A stretch of DNA of 18,416 nt from Bacillota bacterium (lineage in GTDB: Bacteria; Bacillota; Clostridia; Christensenellales; Aristaeellaceae), in contig JAEVYX010000007.1 in NCBI GenBank assembly GCA_023392515.1, forward strand, positions 1 to 18,416, given 5' to 3'. The notes under the pieces were generated by a model. The model saw only the letters and a program-made list of their open reading frames with translations. It was not told where the DNA came from and did not search any database. Shown here piece after piece: positions 9,028-14,861 of the stretch. Numbering within the stretch: the first letter of the stretch is position 1; the number at the start of each line of letters is the position of its first letter. A program made the translations under genes and the position numbers.

Positions 9028-10458
9028 TTGGATCACAACGGATACGTCAGCCCTTTTTCCACCCGGTATGCCAGCCGGGAGATGCAGTACATCTTCTCCG
9101 ATGACAACAAGTTTAAAACCTGGCGCAAGTTGTGGATCGCTTTGGCTAAGGCTGAGCGCAATCAGGGTTTGGATATAACAAAGGAGCAAATCGACGAGCT
9201 TGTTGCCCATGCGGAAGACATCAATTATGCGGATGCGGAAAAGCGGGAGAAAGAATGCCGTCATGATGTGATGAGCCATGTCTACGCCTATGGGCTGCAG
9301 TGCCCCACAGCCCGCGGCATCATCCATCTGGGTGCCACCTCCTGCTACGTAGGTGATAATACGGACATTCTTGTCATGAAACAGGGTTTACAAGTGGTCC
9401 AGCGCAAGCTGCTCAACGTGCTTGCGCTTCTCGCAAAATTCGCGGATCAGTATAAAGCTTTGCCCGCCTTGGCCTATACCCATTTGCAGCCGGCCCAATT
9501 AACTACTGTGGGAAAGCGGGCCACCCTTTGGATGAATGAATTGTACATGGATTATGAAACCGTCACCCATCAAATGGAAAGCCTTGCTCTGCTGGGCAGC
9601 AAAGGCACTACCGGCACCCAGGCCAGCTTTATGGAGCTGTTTAACGGAGATAGCAGCAAGGTCAAAGCGGTCGAGCAGGAAATTGCCGGGGAGATGGGCT
9701 TTCAAAAGGTAGTTCCCGTTTCCGGCCAGACCTATTCCCGCAAGGTGGATTTTCAGGTGGTCAGTGCTTTATCCGGCGTCGCTCAAAGCGCCAGCAAGTT
9801 TTCCTATGATCTTAGGCTTTTGCAAAGCTTTAAGGAAATGGAGGAGCCCTTTGAAAAGAGTCAAATCGGCTCCTCTGCCATGCCCTACAAACGCAACCCC
9901 ATGCGTTCCGAGCGCATCACCGCCCTCAGCCGATATGTGATGGTGGATGTGCTAAATGCCGCTTTCACTGCGGGTACCCAGTGGTTTGAGCGCACCCTGG
10001 ACGACAGCGCCAACCGGCGCATCGCAGTAGCCGAAGCGTTTTTGGCCGTGGACGCAATCCTCAACATCCTGCTCAACGTATGCGACGGTCTGGTAGTCTA
10101 CGAAAAGGTGGTCCGCCGCCGGGTAATGGAGGAATTGCCCTTCATGGCCTCGGAAAACATCCTCATGGATGCGGTAAAACGTGGCGGCGACCGGCAGGAG
10201 CTTCACGAAAAGCTGCGTGTTTATGCCCAGGCAGCGGCACGGGTTGTGAAAGAAGAGGGCGGAAAGAACGACCTGCTGGACCGCATCTGCGCTGATCCTG
10301 CCTTTGGCCTTTCCAAAACGGAAGCGGAAAAGCTTCTCAACCCGGAAGCCTTTACCGGCCGCAGCCAGGAGCAGGTAGAGGAATACTTGAAGGAAATCAT
10401 CCTTCCCCTTTTGCAGGAAAAAAACGCCTGGGGCGAGAAATATGAGCTATCCGTGTAA
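9028..10458 (+). CDS. purB: Adenylosuccinate lyase
   Basis: PurB cleaves SAICAR to AICAR in the IMP pathway and adenylosuccinate to AMP in the adenine branch, releasing fumarate each time. The protein is 476 residues. The superfamily signature loop is present as GSSAMPYKRNPMRSE (from residue 281, with the flexible-loop serines at 282-283). THLQPAQLTT carries His152, and the GATSCYVGDNTD block is also seen. The start is TTG at 9028: AAGGAGG (9014-9020) lies 7 nt upstream and overlaps the purL stop codon. No ATG competes nearby, and the N-terminus YVSPFSTRYAS matches clostridial PurB. The gap to purL is 12 nt. The fumarate released could feed the fumarase encoded elsewhere in the window, but that link is only metabolic. 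Confidence 0.97.
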   Translation: MDHNGYVSPFSTRYASREMQYIFSDDNKFKTWRKLWIALAKAERNQGLDITKEQIDELVAHAEDINYADAEKREKECRHDVMSHVYAYGLQCPTARGIIHLGATSCYVGDNTDILVMKQGLQVVQRKLLNVLALLAKFADQYKALPALAYTHLQPAQLTTVGKRATLWMNELYMDYETVTHQMESLALLGSKGTTGTQASFMELFNGDSSKVKAVEQEIAGEMGFQKVVPVSGQTYSRKVDFQVVSALSGVAQSASKFSYDLRLLQSFKEMEEPFEKSQIGSSAMPYKRNPMRSERITALSRYVMVDVLNAAFTAGTQWFERTLDDSANRRIAVAEAFLAVDAILNILLNVCDGLVVYEKVVRRRVMEELPFMASENILMDAVKRGGDRQELHEKLRVYAQAAARVVKEEGGKNDLLDRICADPAFGLSKTEAEKLLNPEAFTGRSQEQVEEYLKEIILPLLQEKNAWGEKYELSV

Positions 10459-10473
10459 AGGGAGGGAAAAGCA

Positions 10474-10818
10474 ATGCCCTATATTGACGCAAAGGTGAAC
10501 GTGCCCATTTCTTCCGAAAAAGAGGAGAGTATCAAGGCCAAATTGGGCAAGGCCATTGCAATTGTGCCGGGTAAAAGTGAAAGTTGGCTCATGCTGAACA
10601 TCCAGGACGGCTGCCGTCTGTATTTCAGGGGCAGCAACAAGGAACCTGCCGCCATGGTGGAAGTCAAGCTCTACGGGTCTGCCTCCCCCGATGCCTATCG
10701 CAAGCTCACGGCAGAGATCACAAAAATTCTGGAAGATGAATTGGGCATCTTCGCCGACCACATCTATGTCAAATATGAAGAAATAGGTACCTGGGGTTGG
10801 AACGGCAGCAATTTGTAA
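10474..10818 (+). CDS. MIF/phenylpyruvate tautomerase-like protein
   Basis: This 114-residue protein belongs to the tautomerase superfamily, MIF branch. It begins Met-Pro, so the mature N-terminal proline could act as the catalytic base. By eye it aligns along its full length with MIF: a lysine in PGKSESW matches the position of MIF Lys32, followed by the RGSNKEPAA turn, HIYVKY (MIF VYINY, so Tyr95 is kept but Asn97 becomes Lys), and WGWNGS near the C-terminus (MIF GWNNS). The MIF CxxC motif is absent. The substrate is unknown; keto-enol tautomerisation of phenylpyruvate is the family activity. It is the last gene of the purine operon, 15 nt after purB with GGGAGGG at 10460-10466, and is followed by a terminator. 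Its role beside purine genes is not clear. Confidence 0.88.
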   Translation: MPYIDAKVNVPISSEKEESIKAKLGKAIAIVPGKSESWLMLNIQDGCRLYFRGSNKEPAAMVEVKLYGSASPDAYRKLTAEITKILEDELGIFADHIYVKYEEIGTWGWNGSNL

Positions 10819-10846
10819 TGCCAGTGTATTCATAATAGTAAAGTCT

Positions 10847-10887
10847 CCGCCTCCTTTCATGTGCGTCATAGAAGGAGGCGGCTTTTT
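10847..10887 (+). terminator. Rho-independent terminator of the purine operon
   Basis: A 10-bp perfect stem pairs CCGCCTCCTT (10847-10856) with AAGGAGGCGG (10872-10881) across a 15-nt loop (10857-10871), followed by C and five T (10883-10887). It lies 28 nt after the tautomerase stop, where the purine operon should end. The 3' arm of the stem also contains a perfect SD-like AAGGAGG. Confidence 0.85.
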
Positions 10888-10894
10888 ATGGAAA

Positions 10895-10923
10895 TTGAAA
10901 TAGCTGGCTACTTATGGTATCCT
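10895..10923 (+). promoter_or_regulatory. Candidate sigma-A promoter for the pentapeptide gene and nfo
   Basis: TTGAAA (10895-10900) and TATCCT (10918-10923) are separated by 17 nt, and a TG at 10915-10916 makes an extended -10. It sits just after the purine operon terminator and about 30 nt before the TTG start of the pentapeptide protein. The -35 matches the consensus at five of six positions and the -10 at four of six. This is inferred from sequence alone. Confidence 0.45.
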
Positions 10924-10924
10924 A

Positions 10925-10936
10925 TTTCCATGGAAA
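10925..10936. promoter_or_regulatory. Perfect 12-bp palindrome at the predicted transcription start
   Basis: TTTCCATGGAAA is a perfect inverted repeat without a spacer. It begins 2 nt after the candidate -10 and would cover the predicted start of transcription, ending at the SD of the pentapeptide gene. The position suits a repressor operator, but a short palindrome can occur by chance and I recognise no known regulator for it. Confidence 0.35.
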
Positions 10937-10951
10937 GGAAGGGACCTTACA

Positions 10952-11584
10952 TTGGATATTCAATCCCCTCAGATACCACCTGCCCTGGCGGAGGATGCGG
11001 ACCTAAAGGAAGCCGCACGCAAGGAAGAACGCGTGGAAGCAAGCCTCTTTACAGGGGAATCCTTCTCGAAAGAAAATTTCAAGGCAGTTGAGGCGGCACA
11101 GTGCCATTTTACTAAGTGTGTGTTCTCCTCATGCAGCTTTGAGCGTGCAGGATTTTGGGATACGGTCTTTGAATCTTGTGATTTGTCCAATTGTGATTTC
11201 TCCAGGGCTGCTTTTCAACGCGCTATTTTCCGCCATTGCAAGCTTTTGGGCGCCGATATGATTGAAGCTACCTTGAGGCATGTAAAATTTGAGGATTGCC
11301 TGGCCGGCTATATCAACTTCGCCGACAGCAAATTGGACAAGGTGTGTTTTGAAAATTGCAAACTGGATCACGCATCATTTTCCCGCTGTAAATTAGCAGC
11401 AGAAATGACTGACAGCGACTTAACCCAGGCACTCTTCCAACAGTCGCCCATGAAAGGGCTGGACTTGAGCACCTGCCAAATACCAGGACTTCAGGTCACG
11501 CTTCCCGACTTGCGGGGAGCGATTGTTACCCCCCTACAGGCGGCAGAATTGGCAGGTTTGCTGGGTGTCGTGGTAAAAGAATAA
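10952..11584 (+). CDS. Pentapeptide-repeat protein, Qnr/MfpA-like
   Basis: This 210-residue protein is built of pentapeptide repeats that should fold as a right-handed quadrilateral beta-helix. The central position of each repeat is Phe, Leu or another hydrophobic residue every fifth residue from Phe33 to Leu148 (Ala at 48). One unit of the series is then a residue short, and the spacing of five resumes from Leu157 to Leu187. Cysteines often fill the position two before the centre (for example 51, 56, 61, 76, 81). The C-terminal end, LPDLRGAIVTPLQAAELAGLLGVVV, resembles the end of Qnr proteins, which bind DNA gyrase and protect it. No transmembrane or signal segment is seen. The start is TTG at 10952, with a GGAAGGG SD ending 8 nt upstream. 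It is followed by nfo after 37 nt. Gyrase binding is an inference from family resemblance; many pentapeptide proteins have unknown roles. Confidence 0.88.
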   Translation: MDIQSPQIPPALAEDADLKEAARKEERVEASLFTGESFSKENFKAVEAAQCHFTKCVFSSCSFERAGFWDTVFESCDLSNCDFSRAAFQRAIFRHCKLLGADMIEATLRHVKFEDCLAGYINFADSKLDKVCFENCKLDHASFSRCKLAAEMTDSDLTQALFQQSPMKGLDLSTCQIPGLQVTLPDLRGAIVTPLQAAELAGLLGVVVKE

Positions 11585-11588
11585 TCAT

Positions 11589-11602
11589 GGGAGAATTCTC
11601 CC
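11589..11602. promoter_or_regulatory. Perfect 14-bp palindrome between the pentapeptide gene and nfo
   Basis: GGGAGAATTCTCCC is a perfect inverted repeat with no loop, starting 5 nt after the pentapeptide stop and ending just before the nfo SD (AGGAGG, 11607-11612). With no loop and no T tract it is a poor terminator, which favours a protein-binding site or a chance palindrome. It does not match the Bacillus LexA box pattern as I know it. Confidence 0.4.
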
Positions 11603-11621
11603 TAACAGGAGGAAAAAAGTT

Positions 11622-12455
11622 ATGCTAACCATCGGCTGCCATCTGTCAGCTTCCAAAGGATACCTGCACATGGGTCAGGAAGCGCTGTCTATCGGCGCTA
11701 GCACCTTTCAGTTTTTTACCCGCAACCCTCGGGGCGGATCTGCCAAGGATATTGATCCAGCGGATGTGGCGGCATTTCTAGCCTTGGCTGAAGAAAACCA
11801 TTTTGGAAAGATTCTTGCCCACGCCCCCTATACCCTCAACCCCTGCGCCGCGGTAGAATCCACCAGGGAATTTGCCTGGCGGACCATGCTGGATGATTTG
11901 CAGCGCATGGAGAACACCCCTGGTAATATGTACAACTTTCATCCGGGCAGCCATGTGCAGCAAGGTGTAGAAGAGGGAATTCGGCTGATTACCCAAATGC
12001 TCAATGGTACGCTTTGGCCTGAAATGACGACCACCGTTCTTTTGGAGACCATGTCAGGCAAGGGCAGCGAAGTGGGCAGTGCATTTGAGGAGCTGCGTGA
12101 GATACTGGACCGCGTGACGCTGGAGGATAAGATGGGTGTTTGCCTGGATACCTGCCACGTAAACGACGCTGGGTATGATGTGGTGAATGATCTGGACGGC
12201 GTGCTGACCAAGTTTGACAAGGTGATAGGCCTGCATCGCCTGAAGGCCATTCATATCAACGATACGAAAAATCCCTTTGCCAGTCATAAGGACAGGCATG
12301 AGAAAATCGGCGAAGGCTTCCTAGGTCTGGAAGCACTCACCCGGGTCATCAATCACCCTGTTCTTAAGCACCTTCCGTTTTTCCTCGAAACTCCAAATGA
12401 ACTGGAAGGCTATCAGGCGGAAATCGCACTGTTGAAGAGCGTTTACCAGGATTGA
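11622..12455 (+). CDS. nfo: Endonuclease IV (AP endonuclease)
   Basis: This 277-residue enzyme cuts the DNA backbone 5' to abasic sites in base-excision repair, using three zinc ions in a TIM barrel. All nine metal ligands known from E. coli Nfo have counterparts: His67 (AHAPY), His107 (FHPGSH), Glu142 (LLETMSG), Asp176 and His179 (CLDTCH), His211 (HINDTK), Asp224 and His226 (KDRH), and Glu256 (FLETP). The N-terminus, IGCHLSASKG, is typical. The ATG at 11622 follows AGGAGG (11607-11612) at 9 nt. It probably shares a transcript with the pentapeptide gene 37 nt upstream, and ends before a strong terminator. The active site is intact, so the enzyme is likely functional. Confidence 0.97.
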   Translation: MLTIGCHLSASKGYLHMGQEALSIGASTFQFFTRNPRGGSAKDIDPADVAAFLALAEENHFGKILAHAPYTLNPCAAVESTREFAWRTMLDDLQRMENTPGNMYNFHPGSHVQQGVEEGIRLITQMLNGTLWPEMTTTVLLETMSGKGSEVGSAFEELREILDRVTLEDKMGVCLDTCHVNDAGYDVVNDLDGVLTKFDKVIGLHRLKAIHINDTKNPFASHKDRHEKIGEGFLGLEALTRVINHPVLKHLPFFLETPNELEGYQAEIALLKSVYQD

Positions 12456-12485
12456 TGCATAGATAAACTGTTGTATCGCAGTCAA

Positions 12486-12521
12486 AAAACCCCACTTTGG
12501 TATGTTCCAAAGTGGGGTTTT
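12486..12521. terminator. Bidirectional rho-independent terminator
   Basis: CCCCACTTTGG (12490-12500) and CCAAAGTGGGG (12507-12517) form a perfect 11-bp stem with a 6-nt loop TATGTT. It is flanked by A6 on the left (12484-12489) and T4 on the right (12518-12521), so the pairing can extend to 15 bp. It has a T tract on both strands and lies between the convergent nfo (31 nt away) and fumarase beta (22 nt away) genes, so it should end both transcripts. Confidence 0.93.
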
Positions 12522-12543
12522 GTAAACGATTGGGCTCATTTAT

Positions 12544-13113
12544 TTAGTCACGCATCTGTTTTTCGCTTAAATACTTCTCTTGCCCCAACGCATAATAATC
12601 CCCGCCGTAAGCGTCCACTGCCACCACAAGGGGCAAATCCACCAATTCCAGGCGTTTGATGGACTCCGTACCCAGGTCCTCATATGCCACCACATCGCAT
12701 GCCTTCACGCAGGCGGCCATTAGCGCCGCCGCTCCGCCAACCGCCGCAAAATACACGGCTGGATGCTCCTGCATGGCGGATTTCACCTTTTCGCTGCGTT
12801 TGCCTTTCCCAATCACGGCCCTTAACCCATAGGCCAGCAACACTGGAGTATAAGCGTCCATTCTCGTGCTGGTGGTGGGCCCGATGGCTCCCACCGGCCT
12901 ACCCGGAGGGGTGGGGGTAGGCCCCGCGTAATAAATAGTCTGGCCCTGCAAATCAATCGGCAGGGGCTTTCCCGCCTGGATGGCCTCAAAAAGGCGGGCA
13001 TGGGCCGCATCCCTTGCGGTATATACAATGCCGCTGAGCAGTATACTATCCCCTGCCCGCAAGCCTTTAACCTCCTCCAGGGAGAGAGGTGCCTTCAAAC
13101 GCTTTTGCATCAT
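12544..13113 (-). CDS. Class I fumarase / Fe-S hydro-lyase, beta subunit
   Basis: This 189-residue protein is the C-terminal-type (beta) subunit of a two-subunit iron-sulfur fumarase, which interconverts fumarate and malate. Family marks are SGIVYTARDAAHARL, YYAGPTPTPPGRPVGAIGPTTSTRMD, and KACDVVAYEDLGTESIKRLEL. The alpha subunit is encoded 13 nt upstream. The start is ATG at 13113 (a second ATG follows directly); AGGAAGAG lies 7 nt upstream and overlaps the alpha stop codon. L-tartrate dehydratase has the same architecture and cannot be excluded by eye, but the context shows no tartrate genes and fumarase is the more likely role. It is the last gene of the left-pointing operon. Confidence 0.92.
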   Translation of the reverse strand: MMQKRLKAPLSLEEVKGLRAGDSILLSGIVYTARDAAHARLFEAIQAGKPLPIDLQGQTIYYAGPTPTPPGRPVGAIGPTTSTRMDAYTPVLLAYGLRAVIGKGKRSEKVKSAMQEHPAVYFAAVGGAAALMAACVKACDVVAYEDLGTESIKRLELVDLPLVVAVDAYGGDYYALGQEKYLSEKQMRD

Positions 13114-13126
13114 ATCTCAACTCTTC

Positions 13127-13978
13127 CTACAAAACTGTATGCGCGTGCCGGGTCACATGGCAGCTGACGTTTACCGCCACCGGAAGCCCTGCAATATGGG
13201 TGGGGAAGGCCAAAATGTTAACCCCAAGGCAAGTGGCCTTTCCGCCGAACCCCTGGGGGCCGATGCCCGTTTCGTTTACCAGCGCAAGCAGTTCCTTTTC
13301 CAACTCCGCATAATAGGGGTCGGAATTATGCGCATCCAGCGGACGAAGCAGCGCCTCCTTGGCAAGCTCGGTCACCTTTTCAAATGTCCCGCCGATGCCA
13401 ATGCCCAATACCATGGGCGGGCAGGGGTTGGGGCCTGCAATCTTGACCGTTTCCAATACGAAGGTCTTTACTCCCTCCACCCCGTCGGAAGGGTTCAGCA
13501 TGGCAACCCTGCTCATGTTTTCGCTGCCAAACCCTTTGGGAGCCACTGTGATGTGCAGTTCATCTCCCGGTACGATGCGGGTATGGATCACTGCCGGGGT
13601 ATTATCACCGGTGTTCTTTCGGCGCAGGGGATCAGCCACTACGGATTTGCGTAGATACCCCTCCTGATAGCCTTGGCGTACGCCTTCCTGCACCGCATCC
13701 TCCAAGCTGCCGCCGGAAATATGCGCATCCTGGCCGATATCAAGAAAAACAACCGCCATGCCCGTATCCTGACAGATCGCCATATGCTGTTCCCGTGCCA
13801 CTTCCTCATTCTTTTTTAGAATCTGCAACAAATCCCGGGCAGGGACATAGGATTCCTGTTCGATGGCGGCGCAAAGTGCGCATTGGATATCTTTATTTAG
13901 GCAGCAGTTCGCTTCAACACATAATTCCTTTACCGCATTTGTAATGTTTGCGGCGGATATATTCCGGATACGCTCCAT
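13127..13978 (-). CDS. Class I fumarase / Fe-S hydro-lyase, alpha subunit
   Basis: This 283-residue protein is the alpha subunit, which carries the catalytic [4Fe-4S] cluster. Three cysteines lie in the expected motifs: Cys69 (ICQDTGMAVVF), Cys186 (GPNPCPPMVLGIGIGG) and Cys250 (GGKATCLGV). RRKNTGDNTPAVIH and APKGFGSENMSR are also typical. I chose the ATG at 13978: AGGGGA at 13985-13990 is 6 nt upstream, while the alternative TTG at 13984 would touch the SD. The gene follows rsmI after 10 nt, and its SD adjoins the rsmI stop. It pairs with the beta subunit gene that follows. Such oxygen-sensitive hydratases suit an anaerobe. Tartrate dehydratase is the main alternative. Confidence 0.92.
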   Translation of the reverse strand: MERIRNISAANITNAVKELCVEANCCLNKDIQCALCAAIEQESYVPARDLLQILKKNEEVAREQHMAICQDTGMAVVFLDIGQDAHISGGSLEDAVQEGVRQGYQEGYLRKSVVADPLRRKNTGDNTPAVIHTRIVPGDELHITVAPKGFGSENMSRVAMLNPSDGVEGVKTFVLETVKIAGPNPCPPMVLGIGIGGTFEKVTELAKEALLRPLDAHNSDPYYAELEKELLALVNETGIGPQGFGGKATCLGVNILAFPTHIAGLPVAVNVSCHVTRHAHTVL

Positions 13979-13988
13979 GATCAATCCC

Positions 13989-14861
13989 CTATTCTTGCGG
14001 ATTCAGCAAGGCTTTCACTTTGAGCGATGCGGCATACACCGCATTTTTCTTTTCCCCTGCTGCTATCAGCCGGTCCATAGCCTCCCGAAGGGCAGCCCCT
14101 GAAATCATCGCCTCGCATAGCCTTGCTTCCAAACTGGCATTGAAAACTTCCGGCTTTTCCTGCGGCGGGACTTGATGAAAATCCAGCACGATGCAGTATT
14201 CACCCTTTTCCACCTTGGGGTTCGCCCGCATTTTCTGCAGCACTTCCCCAATCCCGCCACGCAGTGTCAATTCGTGCAGCTTGGTTAAATCACAGCTTAC
14301 AGATACCATCGTTTGGGGAAGCAGCTCATTTACGGTTTCCATCAATTCCAGCACCCGGTAAGGCGATTCGTGAATGACGACAATAGGAACCCCTTGGCTG
14401 ATGCTGAGAAGCTTTTCCCGAAGTTCCTTTTTCTGCCGGGGCAAGAAGCCGTAAAAGGCGAATTCCGCCGTATCAAACCCGCAAACCGACAAGGCCGACG
14501 CCATGGCGGTGGGCCCCGGAATAGGGAGTACAGGGATGCCTGCCTCCCAAGCCGCCTTTACCACCTGATAGCCCGGATCGGAAATAGCAGGGGTGCCCGC
14601 ATCGGTGGTCAAGGCCACATCAATTCCTTCGGATACCATCCGCTCCACAATCCAGCCGGCCTTGCCCTGCTCATTATGCTCATGGCAGCTGGTAAGCGGC
14701 GTTTTTATGCCGAAGTGGGCGGTAAGCTTCATGGTTACCCTGGTATCCTCCGCCGCAATAAGCCCGCAATTTTTGAGTGTTTCCACCGCCCTGGGGCTCA
14801 TGTCCGACAAATTGCCAATGGGAGTCGCCACTACATATAACGTAGGCACTGCACTTTTCAC
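13989..14861 (-). CDS. rsmI: 16S rRNA 2'-O-methyltransferase RsmI (C1402)
   Basis: RsmI methylates the ribose 2'-O of C1402 in the 16S rRNA decoding centre with S-adenosylmethionine. The 290-residue product has the tetrapyrrole-methylase fold marks of the family: YVVATPIGNLSD (TPIGNL at 13-18), AAEDTRVTMKL, TTDAGTPAISDPG (DAGTPAISDPG at 87-97), and PIPGPTAMASALSVCG. The open frame continues far upstream inside rsmH, but that part is not RsmI-like. I chose the GTG at 14861, which overlaps the rsmH stop by 4 nt (GTGA) near GGAAAGGG. A GTG at 14849, giving a product starting VPTLYVV, is a real alternative. The gene for fumarase alpha follows 10 nt downstream. Confidence 0.95.
   Translation of the reverse strand: MKSAVPTLYVVATPIGNLSDMSPRAVETLKNCGLIAAEDTRVTMKLTAHFGIKTPLTSCHEHNEQGKAGWIVERMVSEGIDVALTTDAGTPAISDPGYQVVKAAWEAGIPVLPIPGPTAMASALSVCGFDTAEFAFYGFLPRQKKELREKLLSISQGVPIVVIHESPYRVLELMETVNELLPQTMVSVSCDLTKLHELTLRGGIGEVLQKMRANPKVEKGEYCIVLDFHQVPPQEKPEVFNASLEARLCEAMISGAALREAMDRLIAAGEKKNAVYAASLKVKALLNPQE

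Noticed and set aside
10819..10951. Search of the longest intergenic gap for a riboswitch, tRNA or small RNA.
   Set aside because: Apart from the terminator, candidate promoter and palindrome, I see no purine riboswitch core or tRNA-like fold in this 133-nt gap.
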